From SIG450 sp045658425 (GTDB lineage Bacteria > Bacillota > Clostridia > UMGS1840 > HGM11507): a stretch of 26,284 nt of DNA. A program made the position numbers and the translations under genes. Every line of letters starts with the position of its first letter. Within the stretch, counting starts at the first letter, position 1. Below, in pieces: positions 6,951-13,497 of the stretch. The notes under the pieces were generated by a model. That model was not told the DNA's origin. It ran no database searches and saw nothing but the letters and a program-made list of their open reading frames with translations. The stretch is taken from NCBI GenBank assembly GCA_045658425.1, contig JAZOVB010000132.1, forward strand, positions 1 to 26,284, in the 5' to 3' direction.

Positions 6951-9010
6951 AAAGCCCCCCTGTAAAAATGACCTCGGGTAAACTTTTCAAAGCTATTGAC
7001 TCCCGATTTATACATATTGAATATCTCTTCACAGCCTTTCATATTCTCGCCGTAGAAAGACAGAAGAACATAGTTAATACCGCTTTTTCCCATATCGTAA
7101 AGCTTATCACTCATAACAAGAGGATGAGGATTTAAAATAACATTTCTGCAATCCTCACGGCAATCTACAATAAATTTTTCCCCTTTTCGGTCAGTAAGCT
7201 CCATTGGTCCTTTGACACATTCATTAAGAACACTTTTTTTGACACAGTTTCTTAAAACCATAGCTTCAATAAGACCGTAACCCATACTGAATACAGGAAG
7301 TCCGGGATAATAGCTTTCAATATCTTTTAAGGATATTTCAGGGGATAAGCCCACCATAAACACATTGTTTTCCTTTAAAAAGTCCGCCGAATAAGAGTTT
7401 GAGATATTAAGATAAATATCAGTCATAAGCCTAAAATCCTTTAAAAACTCAAAGTGGGAAATGTTGCTGACCAGAGCATATTTATACCCTGCCTCTTTTA
7501 ATTTTAAAAGTCGGCTTTTAACCTTATCCGCCTCAGAATGAGAAATTATTTTAGGAAGTGCAATAACAGTTTTTTCTCTGTCTAAAAAGTCCTTGTTTTT
7601 AAGTACAAGATTATAGTTTGCAATAACATATTTTATCTCTTCCTTAGAATCTGCCCAGGTAAGCTGACTTTGAAGATTGGCTCTTACCATATAAAGAGGG
7701 GTAACCGGCTCTCTTTTTTTATTTTTAAAGGTAATCTGATTTACCTTAACCTCTTCACTCTTTGAAAGAAGCTCACAAACCTTTCTTCTAAGTTCATTTA
7801 CGGTTTTCTGAGGAATGAAAACATCCTCGTCCATATTGCATTTAAGCTCGTTTAAATAAAAGGGGGTTTCATTAAGCTTCATTAACCCCTCTTTTATTTT
7901 CCCGAAAGATGCAGGAGCATTTTTTGCCTCTGTAAGTTCTTCTTCGCCGTAGGCATAAACCTCTTTGCCGTCAGCAAAGCCGGTAATATAAGGAAGCTCA
8001 CCCTTAAAAAGATTTATTTCAATATTGAGCGGTTTTTTGGAGTCGGAATTACTTATATTCTTTGAAATTATATCCTTATATTTTTCCTCTGCCTTTTTTT
8101 CATAATCCGAATAAGGATTTTCATTTTTATTAAAGCAGAACATTTTTTTGTCCTTAACCCCGTAAAAATAATCAGTATAACCGCCACGGTAAAAAATATT
8201 ATTTATCATATCAATGTCATCACGGCTAAGTCTTTCCCCATCCAACAGACGGCGGTAAGTATCCACAACCGTTGCAACATAATATTCATTTTTAAGTCTG
8301 CCCTCTATTTTTAAAGAGTCTATTTTTAACTTCTTAAAGGTATCGGTATAATTAATTGAGCTTAAATCCTTTAAGCTTAATAAACTTCCGCTTTTACCCT
8401 TAAGCTCATAGTTAAGACGGCAGGGCTGGGCACATTTCCCCCTGTTTCCGCTTCGCTCTCCTATAAAGGAACTCATATAGCACTGGCCCGAATAACAGGC
8501 ACAAAGCGCTCCGTGAATAAAAATTTCTATTTCACAATCGGTATTTTCCTTTATGTATTTTATTTCCTCCATGGAAAGTTCGCGGGAAAGCACCACTCTT
8601 TTAACCGAATTATTATATAAAAAATTTACTCCCTCTAAGTTATGAACGGTCATCTGGGTTGAACCGTGAATTTCAAGGGTGGGAGCAGTCTCTCTGATAA
8701 GATTTACTGCACCTAAATCCTGAACAATAACCGCATCTGCACCTATTTTTGCCGCAATCTGAACACTTTTAACAAAATCGGAAGCCTCCGAGTCTTTAAT
8801 AAGGGTATTTAAGGTAATATATCCTTTCTTACCTCTGTTATGAAGATACTTAAGACCCTCTTCTGCTTCCTCTACGGTAAAATTCTTTGCACCATACCTT
8901 GCATTGAAGTCCTCAAGACCAAAATAAACAGCGTCAGCCCCAACATTGGCTGCCGCTTTAAGTATTTTTAATGAACCTGCCGGTGATAATAATTCGGGTT
9001 TAAATTCCAT
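6947..9010 (-). CDS. U32 family peptidase-like protein (RlhA/TrhP type)
   Basis: A 687-aa U32 family protein with a C-terminal DUF3656-like extension. The N-terminal TIM-barrel region opens ELLSPAGSLKILKAA. The U32 signature EIFIHGALCACYSGQCYMS is at about residues 163-180, with C170, C172, C177, C193 and C197 forming a cysteine set like the iron-sulphur site of the RNA hydroxylases. Characterised relatives in E. coli hydroxylate 23S rRNA (RlhA) or tRNA wobble uridine (TrhP), so an RNA-modifying role is more likely than proteolysis. The ATG at 9010 follows GGAAAGG; a longer frame reaches 9046 without a ribosome site. First gene of the run into mreB; no convincing promoter is visible in 9011-9089. 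Confidence 0.9.
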   Translation of the reverse strand: MEFKPELLSPAGSLKILKAAANVGADAVYFGLEDFNARYGAKNFTVEEAEEGLKYLHNRGKKGYITLNTLIKDSEASDFVKSVQIAAKIGADAVIVQDLGAVNLIRETAPTLEIHGSTQMTVHNLEGVNFLYNNSVKRVVLSRELSMEEIKYIKENTDCEIEIFIHGALCACYSGQCYMSSFIGERSGNRGKCAQPCRLNYELKGKSGSLLSLKDLSSINYTDTFKKLKIDSLKIEGRLKNEYYVATVVDTYRRLLDGERLSRDDIDMINNIFYRGGYTDYFYGVKDKKMFCFNKNENPYSDYEKKAEEKYKDIISKNISNSDSKKPLNIEINLFKGELPYITGFADGKEVYAYGEEELTEAKNAPASFGKIKEGLMKLNETPFYLNELKCNMDEDVFIPQKTVNELRRKVCELLSKSEEVKVNQITFKNKKREPVTPLYMVRANLQSQLTWADSKEEIKYVIANYNLVLKNKDFLDREKTVIALPKIISHSEADKVKSRLLKLKEAGYKYALVSNISHFEFLKDFRLMTDIYLNISNSYSADFLKENNVFMVGLSPEISLKDIESYYPGLPVFSMGYGLIEAMVLRNCVKKSVLNECVKGPMELTDRKGEKFIVDCREDCRNVILNPHPLVMSDKLYDMGKSGINYVLLSFYGENMKGCEEIFNMYKSGVNSFEKFTRGHFYRGAL

Positions 9011-9089
9011 TTTGTAACCTTTCCTTTGTAGTGTCAGAGCCACCACACCCTACATAACATTCTTTCTGTACCATAAAAATCAAATTATA

Positions 9090-9113
9090 AAAGGGGCATT
9101 TTACTGCCCCTTT
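9090..9113 (-). terminator. Intrinsic terminator after the P-loop gene
   Basis: A 9-bp perfect stem AAAGGGGCA (9090-9098) / TGCCCCTTT (9105-9113) with a 6-nt loop. On the minus strand it is followed by TTATAATTT. It separates the P-loop gene from the U32-mre run. Confidence 0.8.
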
Positions 9114-9121
9114 CCAAGAAT

Positions 9122-9538
9122 TTATATATTAACCATATACTTTGTGATATTAGCACCTGCTTCTTCCTTAGGAGCACTGATTGCAACTGTAAATTTAACC
9201 GAGTACTTCTTAGCAAGTTCTTCAATTTCAGGAATAATCGCATCAAACTGAGCAACTGAAATATCAGCAATTTTTGTAATACTGTCTATAAATATATGTG
9301 TAATATCAAAGTTCTGAGAAATCATACCGCAGATGAAACCGTAAAATTCTTCAACTGTTTTAATTCCAAAATCTTCTGTTGTAACCATTCTGACTTCGGA
9401 GGAGATATCAAAGGTATGTCTGCCGTCTTTAGTAACACAAACCACATTACCTTTTTCAGTTTTCAATGCTTCATTAACCCCGTTAATAAAGACTTTTGTT
9501 TTACCTGTTCCCTTAGGACCGATAAGAATGTTAATCAT
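9122..9538 (-). CDS. Conserved small P-loop ATPase of unknown function
   Basis: A 138-aa protein with a Walker A GPKGTGKT at residues 7-14 and a Walker B-like ITHIFID ending at D85. There are no membrane segments and no extra domains, so it is a single small P-loop unit. Similar proteins in Clostridia are often labelled ATP-binding or PilT-like, but it is far shorter than PilT and no pilus gene is near. The conserved stretch EEFYGFICGMISQNFDITHIF is distinctive. The ATG is preceded by AGGAGG. It has its own promoter (9571-9599) and terminator (9090-9113), so it is monocistronic. The C-terminal SAPKEE may act as a sensor region (inference). Function not known. Confidence 0.85.
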   Translation of the reverse strand: MINILIGPKGTGKTKVFINGVNEALKTEKGNVVCVTKDGRHTFDISSEVRMVTTEDFGIKTVEEFYGFICGMISQNFDITHIFIDSITKIADISVAQFDAIIPEIEELAKKYSVKFTVAISAPKEEAGANITKYMVNI

Positions 9539-9570
9539 AAGTATTACCTCCTAAATTTTTGTTTACATAT

Positions 9571-9599
9571 ATTATACAATAGATTTTATAAAATTTCAA
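9571..9599 (-). promoter_or_regulatory. Sigma-A type promoter for the P-loop gene
   Basis: On the minus strand, TTGAAA (9594-9599) and TATAAT (9571-9576) are separated by 17 bases, about 30 bases upstream of the AGGAGG of the P-loop gene. Confidence 0.8.
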
Positions 9600-9713
9600 C
9601 AATGTATTTTAAATTTTATTTATTTTTTTATATAATATCGTTTTATGGGTTATAATATAGCATAGCCGCGAGAGAGCTATAAAAAACTTTTTTAATTTTT
9701 TTTAAAAAAAGTG

Positions 9714-9745
9714 TTGACAAATTGGTATTTTGTTGCTATTATAAT
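9714..9745 (+). promoter_or_regulatory. Promoter of the five-gene tRNA operon
   Basis: TTGACA (9714-9719), a 17-base spacer and TATTAT (9737-9742), the latter overlapping a TATAAT at 9740-9745. It lies about 27 bases before tRNA-Gly. The AT-rich stretch 9640-9710 upstream could serve as an UP element, which is inference. Confidence 0.8.
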
Positions 9746-9771
9746 ATAGTCAATTTTACGTTTGGCAATAT

Positions 9772-9845
9772 GCGGGTGTAGTTCAATGGTAGAATCTCAG
9801 CCTTCCAAGCTGATTGCGTGGGTTCGATTCCCATCACCCGCTCCA
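9772..9845 (+). tRNA. tRNA-Gly(TCC)
   Basis: Acceptor GCGGGTG/CACCCGC with discriminator T and encoded CCA. The anticodon loop CTTCCAA gives TCC. T-arm with GGTTCGATTCC. First gene of the tRNA operon. Confidence 0.95.
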
Positions 9846-9853
9846 AAGAATGT

Positions 9854-9930
<77 letters not shown>

Positions 9931-9937
9931 CTTCTAT

Positions 9938-10015
9938 GGTGGGTATAGCTCAGTTGGTTAGAGCACCAGATTGTGGTCCTGGGGGTCGTCGGTTCGAAGC
10001 CGACTACCCACCCCA
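9938..10015 (+). tRNA. tRNA-His(GTG)
   Basis: Acceptor GTGGGTA/TACCCAC with the extra G at -1 (9938) facing C73, the histidine identity element, and encoded CCA. The anticodon loop TTGTGGT gives GTG. The last anticodon-stem pair is A31-C39, a mismatch, while the other four pairs are canonical. Confidence 0.95.
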
Positions 10016-10047
10016 TTTAACTTTAAGACCACGAAATATGATGTCGT

Positions 10048-10123
10048 TGGGATGTAGCCAAGTGGTAAGGCACAGGACTTTGACTCCTGCATTTCGCTGG
10101 TTCGAGCCCAGCCATCCCAGCCA
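10048..10123 (+). tRNA. tRNA-Gln(TTG)
   Basis: Acceptor TGGGATG/CATCCCA with discriminator G and encoded CCA. The anticodon stem CAGGA/TCCTG has loop CTTTGAC, giving TTG. The T1-A72 first pair is usual for glutamine. Confidence 0.95.
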
Positions 10124-10146
10124 AACTTTTATTGAAAATTTAATAT

Positions 10147-10222
10147 GGGCCATTAGCTCAGTCGGCAGAGCACTTGACTTTTAATCAAGGTGTCCCGCGT
10201 TCGAATCGCGGATGGCTCACCA
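10147..10222 (+). tRNA. tRNA-Lys(TTT)
   Basis: Acceptor GGGCCAT/ATGGCTC (one G-T pair), discriminator A and encoded CCA. The anticodon loop CTTTTAA gives TTT. Last gene of the operon; its CCA runs directly into the terminator stem. Confidence 0.95.
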
Positions 10223-10255
10223 AAAATCCTCATTCGTAAGAATGGGGATTTTTAC
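10222..10255 (+). terminator. Terminator of the tRNA operon
   Basis: Stem AAAAATCCTCATTC / GAATGGGGATTTTT with loop GTAA and one T-G pair, ending in a T-run on the plus strand. It begins at the last base of the tRNA-Lys CCA. Confidence 0.85.
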
Positions 10256-10257
10256 TT

Positions 10258-10285
10258 ATTCACTATTCACTCTTCACTATTCACT
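10258..10285. repeat. Four tandem 7-bp repeats (ATTCACT)
   Basis: Units at 10258-10264, 10265-10271, 10272-10278 (CTTCACT variant) and 10279-10285. A microsatellite-like tract between the tRNA terminator and the TIR element. No function is visible. Confidence 0.85.
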
Positions 10286-10446
10286 AAAAACCTGAGGATT
10301 TTTGGAAAGTTATCATCGTAGGGCGTGACGACCCCGGCACGCCGATTTTTATAAATCCTTTGGATTTTCGATATGTTTTGCCTTGCAAACTTGATATGTT
10401 GCCTTCGGCAACGAGAAGGTAGGGGCGTTTATTACCCGTCCGAAAG

Positions 10447-10467
10447 CCCTCCTTGCCTAAAGGAGGG
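10447..10467. repeat. Hairpin preceding the G-rich tandem repeat
   Basis: CCCTCCTT and AAGGAGGG form an 8-bp stem around GCCTA within the TIR element, just before the 34-bp-period repeat. Confidence 0.6.
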
Positions 10468-10527
10468 GGGACCGCCTTAGCGGTGGGAGGATTCCGGAGG
10501 GGGGACCGCTTTAGCGGTGGGAGGATT
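10462..10527. repeat. Tandem duplication, 32-bp unit at 34-bp period
   Basis: Units at 10462-10493 and 10496-10527 differ by one base (CGCC versus CGCT). Each contains ACCGC..GCGGT around a TTAG-type centre, so each can fold as a hairpin flanked by purine-rich GGAGGGGGG and GGGAGGATT. Confidence 0.85.
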
Positions 10528-10724
10528 TTTGAAAAGGTGTAATATAAATCCCTGATGGGATTTTCGATATGTTTGCTTTGCAAACTCGATATGTGCTTCG
10601 CACTCTATATTTTTACTTCGTAAAATCGATATGTTGCCTTCGGCAACGCGTTTGTCGGCGTGCCGAGGTCGTCACGCCCTACAGTATTTGAAAAAGGACG
10701 GATGTCATAGCCTTCTTAATGAGG

Positions 10725-10752
10725 TAGCCGTCGGAGAGCTATCCGACGGCTA
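10725..10752. repeat. Inverted repeat TAGCCGTCGGA
   Basis: A perfect 11-bp stem (10725-10735 / 10742-10752) with a 6-nt loop, just outside the right end of the TIR element. It shares TAGCCGTCG with the left edge of the structured region at 19007. No T-run follows, so a terminator role is doubtful. Confidence 0.6.
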
Positions 10753-10771
10753 TCGTTACCAAAATAAAATG

Positions 10772-10798
10772 CACCTGATTTGTTTATCAAATCAGGTG
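10772..10798 (-). terminator. Terminator of the XRE gene
   Basis: An 11-bp perfect stem CACCTGATTTG (10772-10782) / CAAATCAGGTG (10788-10798) directly after the stop codon. On the minus strand it is followed by CATTTTATTTT. Confidence 0.75.
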
Positions 10799-10999
10799 TT
10801 ATTTTTCATATTTAATTATATCCTCTATTTTACAATCAAGTGCAAGACAAATTCTGTCCAGTACATAACTGTCATATCTTACTACCTTGTTTTTGTAATA
10901 ATTATCTATTATATGATACCGTATTCCCGTTCTTTTGGCTAATTCGTATCTGGATATTTTATTTTTTTCAAGCAAAGAATCAATTGTAAGCTTTATCAT
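10799..10999 (-). CDS. Small XRE-family transcriptional regulator
   Basis: A 66-aa protein made almost only of a Cro/C1-type helix-turn-helix: SRYELAKRTGIRYHIIDNYYKNK spans the two DNA-recognition helices (about residues 16-38), and the end LDRICLALDCKIEDIIKYEK is the usual fourth and fifth helix. The ATG follows AGAGGTGA. Its promoter shares the -35 block with the divergent zinc-ribbon gene at 11105 and has a perfect palindrome in its spacer, so self-repression and control of the neighbour are likely (inference). It resembles stand-alone regulators of the YozG size class. It sits between a MITE-like element and a small accessory gene, next to a tRNA cluster, which fits acquired DNA. Confidence 0.88.
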   Translation of the reverse strand: MIKLTIDSLLEKNKISRYELAKRTGIRYHIIDNYYKNKVVRYDSYVLDRICLALDCKIEDIIKYEK

Positions 11000-11017
11000 A
11001 TTCTCACCTCTGTATAT

Positions 11018-11046
11018 ATTTTAATAAATATATATTTTATTGACAA
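11018..11046 (-). promoter_or_regulatory. Promoter of the XRE gene with a palindrome in the spacer
   Basis: On the minus strand, TTGTCA (11041-11046), a 17-base spacer and TAAAAT (11018-11023). The spacer contains the perfect 12-bp palindrome AAATATATATTT (11026-11037), a candidate operator for the regulator itself. Confidence 0.65.
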
Positions 11047-11068
11047 TTCCTGCATTAGGGTATATACT
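11040..11068 (+). promoter_or_regulatory. Promoter of the zinc-ribbon gene
   Basis: Consensus TTGACA (11040-11045), a 17-base spacer and TATACT (11063-11068). The -35 overlaps the -35 of the divergent XRE promoter by five bases. Confidence 0.8.
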
Positions 11069-11104
11069 TATGTAAATATATAGTTGTGAAAAGGAGAATA
11101 TGTT

Positions 11105-11362
11105 ATGGCTGAATTTTGTCTTGAATGCTGGAACAAACTAAACGGAACTAAATATGATAAAGATAAATACATTATATCTAAGGACTTAGATTTATGCGAA
11201 GGTTGCGGAGAATGGAAGCATATAATTATTATGGCACGCAACGCATATAAAATACCCTACCTTTGTTATATAAGTTTGCCTATTGAAATTCTGCAACTGA
11301 TACTTAGTAATATATGGAAACTGATGCTGTTAATTTTTAATTATATTAAAACCAAGCTGTAA
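11105..11362 (+). CDS. Small zinc-ribbon protein with hydrophobic C-terminus
   Basis: An 85-aa protein. The N-terminal half has two CxxC pairs, C5/C8 (CLEC) and C31/C34 (CEGC), set 23 residues apart, as in a zinc ribbon or knuckle. The opening MAEFCLECWNKLNGT is a pattern seen in small hypothetical proteins of Clostridia. Residues from about 51 onward are strongly hydrophobic and may form one or two membrane segments. The ATG follows AAGGAG by 8 bases, behind a near-consensus promoter. Divergent from the XRE gene, which probably controls it. A plus-strand terminator lies at 11560-11609. Function unknown. Confidence 0.8.
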   Translation: MAEFCLECWNKLNGTKYDKDKYIISKDLDLCEGCGEWKHIIIMARNAYKIPYLCYISLPIEILQLILSNIWKLMLLIFNYIKTKL

Positions 11363-11432
11363 TTCTTAATACAACTTTCAGGTAGTATATGATACACCAA
11401 GCCTCATTTTCGATTAAAATGCAAATTTCTCG

Positions 11433-11451
11433 GGCGGATAATATCCGCCCC
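11433..11451. repeat. Palindrome GGGCGGATAATATCCGCCC
   Basis: A 19-bp near-perfect palindrome followed by CTAC. The edge CCGCCCCTAC resembles the outer edge CGCCCTAC of the TIR element at 10682, so it may be a remnant of a related element. It lies downstream of the zinc-ribbon gene, and there is no T-run. Confidence 0.55.
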
Positions 11452-11519
11452 TACCGAATCCGTAAGGTTACTGTTCCCAAAAAAAGCGTACAAAAAAGAT
11501 GGAGATTGGAACTAAAAAA

Positions 11520-11546
11520 GGCACTAAACAAAAATTGTTTAGTGCC
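11520..11546 (-). terminator. Terminator of typA
   Basis: A 12-bp perfect stem GGCACTAAACAA (11520-11531) / TTGTTTAGTGCC (11535-11546). On the minus strand it is followed by TTTTTTAG. It lies about 60 bases after the typA stop. Confidence 0.85.
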
Positions 11547-11559
11547 CGTAAGCCCGCAG

Positions 11560-11609
11560 GCGTATATAGATACGTCAAGGGGTTTTTAGGTTCAATATAC
11601 GCTTTTTTT
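11560..11609 (+). terminator. Plus-strand terminator facing typA
   Basis: Stem GCGTATAT (11560-11567) / ATATACGC (11595-11602) followed by T7 at 11603-11609, overlapping the typA stop codon. It would end transcription from the zinc-ribbon gene and protect typA from antisense reading. Confidence 0.6.
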
Positions 11610-13431
11610 ACGCTTTTTGTGCCTTATTCTTTGCCTTTGCCCTCAAATCACTGTTCAAGATTTTCTTCCTTAAACGGATGTTTTCAGGAGTGATTTCCAC
11701 AAGCTCGTCATCTGCGATAAATTCAAGGCATTGCTCTAAGCTCAATACATCGTGAGGAGTAAGTCTTAGTGCATCATCGGAACCGGAAGCACGGGTATTT
11801 GTAAGCTGTTTTTTCTTACACACATTAAGAACAATATCCTCTGCCTTGGCATTTTCGCCAACTACCATACCCTCATAAACCTTAACACCGGGACCAATAA
11901 AGAGTCTTCCTCTTCCCTGGGCATTATATAAACCGTAAGTAATGCTTTCGCCATCCTCCCAGGCAATAATGGAGCCTCGGGTTCTTCCCTGAATTTCACC
12001 CTTATGCTCTTCATAACCGATAAGAATAGAATTCATAATACCGTTACCCTTGGTATCGGTTAAAAATTCGTTACGGTAGCCAATAAGACCACGGGAGGGA
12101 ATTTTAAATTCAATTCTTGTATAACCGTTGGGGTTAGCAACCATATTTATCATTTCGCCCTTACGGGAGCCAAGCTTTTCTATAACACTTCCCACATATT
12201 CCTCGGGAACGTCAACTATCAGATGCTCAATAGGTTCACATAAAACTCCCTTAAGCTCTTTCATAATGATAACAGGTTTTGAAACCTGAAATTCATAGCC
12301 TTCTCTTCTCATAGTTTCAATTAATATGGAAAGATGAAGTTCACCTCTTCCCGAAACCTTAAAGGAATCGGCACTGTCAGTTTCCTCTACTCTTAAAGAA
12401 ACATTGGTTTCAATTTCTCTGAAAAGTCGGTCTCTTAAATGACGGGAGGTAACGAAGGTGCCCTCTCTGCCTGCGAAAGGGCTGTTATTTACGATAAAAT
12501 TCATTGAAATTGTAGGCTCATCTACCTCAATTACAGGTAAAGGGTCAATATTAGAGGTGGTACATAAGGTTTCACCGATATTGAAATCACCAAGACCTGC
12601 AATACAGATAATTTCACCTGCGCCCACCGATTCAGTTTCAACCTTTTTAAGACCGCTGTATGTATAAATTCTGCCTGTTTTAGCAGTTTTAACCGAGCCG
12701 TCTTTTCTGCAAATTGCAATCTGTTCATTAACGCTTACAGTACCTCTTCTTACTTTACCGACTGCAATCTTACCTACATATTCATCATAGTCTATATTTG
12801 ATACAAGCATCTGAAAGGATTCATTATCCTTCCCCGAAGGTGCGGGAACATAATCTACAATCGTATCGAAAAGAGGCTGAAGATTATCAGTTCTTTCATT
12901 AAAATCAAAGGTGGCATAGCCCTCACGGGAGGAAGCATAAATAACAGGAAAATCAATCTGGTCATCACTTGCCTCAAGGTCAATAAACAGGTCAATTATC
13001 TCGTCAACAACCTCATTGGGTCTTGCATCCTTTTTATCAATTTTATTTACAACAACAATAGGCTTTAAATCAAGCTCAAGTGCCTTTTTAAGAACGAAAC
13101 GGGTCTGAGGCATAGCCCCCTCAAATGCATCAACAAGAAGAACAACACCCTCAACCATACCAAGAACACGTTCAACCTCACCGCCGAAATCAGCATGGCC
13201 CGGAGTATCAACAATATTGATTTTTACATCCTTATATATAACCGAGGTGTTTTTGGAAAGAATGGTTATACCTCTTTCACGCTCTAAGTCATTAGAGTCC
13301 ATAACTCTTTCTTCAACCTGCTCATTCACCCTGAAAGTACCGCTTTGCTTTAGCATTTCGTCAACCATAGTTGTTTTACCGTGGTCAACATGGGCAATTA
13401 TAGCTATATTTCTTATATTTTTGTTACTCAT
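11608..13431 (-). CDS. typA: Ribosome-associated GTPase TypA/BipA
   Basis: Translational GTPase of the EF-G-like family that binds 70S ribosomes and supports 50S assembly and stress or cold growth. The protein is 607 aa from ATG 13431, which follows AAGAGGA; an upstream in-frame ATG at 13470 would begin inside the preceding hairpin. Visible: G1 AHVDHGKTT (13-21), G2 RGITI, G3 DTPGHADFGGEVERVL, G4 NKIDKKDARP, then domain II, the EF-G III/V-like folds and the C-terminal TypA-specific region with GRGRLFIGPGVKVYEGM and the LRLTPHD segment. It lies downstream of ispH-rpsA across a hairpin, so it may be read partly from that promoter. Confidence 0.97.
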   Translation of the reverse strand: MSNKNIRNIAIIAHVDHGKTTMVDEMLKQSGTFRVNEQVEERVMDSNDLERERGITILSKNTSVIYKDVKINIVDTPGHADFGGEVERVLGMVEGVVLLVDAFEGAMPQTRFVLKKALELDLKPIVVVNKIDKKDARPNEVVDEIIDLFIDLEASDDQIDFPVIYASSREGYATFDFNERTDNLQPLFDTIVDYVPAPSGKDNESFQMLVSNIDYDEYVGKIAVGKVRRGTVSVNEQIAICRKDGSVKTAKTGRIYTYSGLKKVETESVGAGEIICIAGLGDFNIGETLCTTSNIDPLPVIEVDEPTISMNFIVNNSPFAGREGTFVTSRHLRDRLFREIETNVSLRVEETDSADSFKVSGRGELHLSILIETMRREGYEFQVSKPVIIMKELKGVLCEPIEHLIVDVPEEYVGSVIEKLGSRKGEMINMVANPNGYTRIEFKIPSRGLIGYRNEFLTDTKGNGIMNSILIGYEEHKGEIQGRTRGSIIAWEDGESITYGLYNAQGRGRLFIGPGVKVYEGMVVGENAKAEDIVLNVCKKKQLTNTRASGSDDALRLTPHDVLSLEQCLEFIADDELVEITPENIRLRKKILNSDLRAKAKNKAQKA

Positions 13432-13451
13432 AAAATTCCTCTTTCCTAAAA

Positions 13452-13481
13452 TTATCCTGTGTTTTAACAAACACAGGATAA
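13452..13481 (-). terminator. Hairpin between ispH-rpsA and typA
   Basis: A 13-bp perfect stem TTATCCTGTGTTT (13452-13464) / AAACACAGGATAA (13469-13481) with a 4-nt loop. The following minus-strand sequence is only ATTTTAGG, so termination may be partial with read-through into typA. Confidence 0.6.
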
Positions 13482-13497
13482 TCGTGAAAAATATTTA

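Larger units (their letters stand above)
10318..10682. mobile_element. MITE-like element with 27-bp terminal inverted repeats
   Basis: The left end 10318-10344 (starting GTAGGGCGTGACGACC) and the right end 10656-10682 are inverted copies, identical at 26 of 27 positions. Each end also contains its own small inverted repeat GGCGTG..CACGCC. The 365-bp interior has no credible gene. It holds heptamer-spaced hairpins at both sides (TCGATAT at 10368, 10564, 10586 and 10626, with TTGATAT at 10391 and TCTATAT at 10604 as variants) and a tandem duplication in the middle. No clear target-site duplication flanks it. Non-autonomous mobility is inferred from the architecture; no transposase is in the window. 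Confidence 0.65.

Noticed and set aside
9122..9538. PilT-type twitching motility ATPase
   Set aside because: Only 138 aa, lacks the PilT Asp-box and His-box regions as far as I can see, and no type IV pilus genes are nearby.
10284..10583. 99-codon minus-strand frame in the TIR element
   Set aside because: It covers the tandem repeat and hairpins; composition reflects the repeats and no start signal is visible.
11389..11589. Small plus-strand frames before typA
   Set aside because: They cross a palindrome and the typA terminator, and lack a ribosome site and family resemblance.
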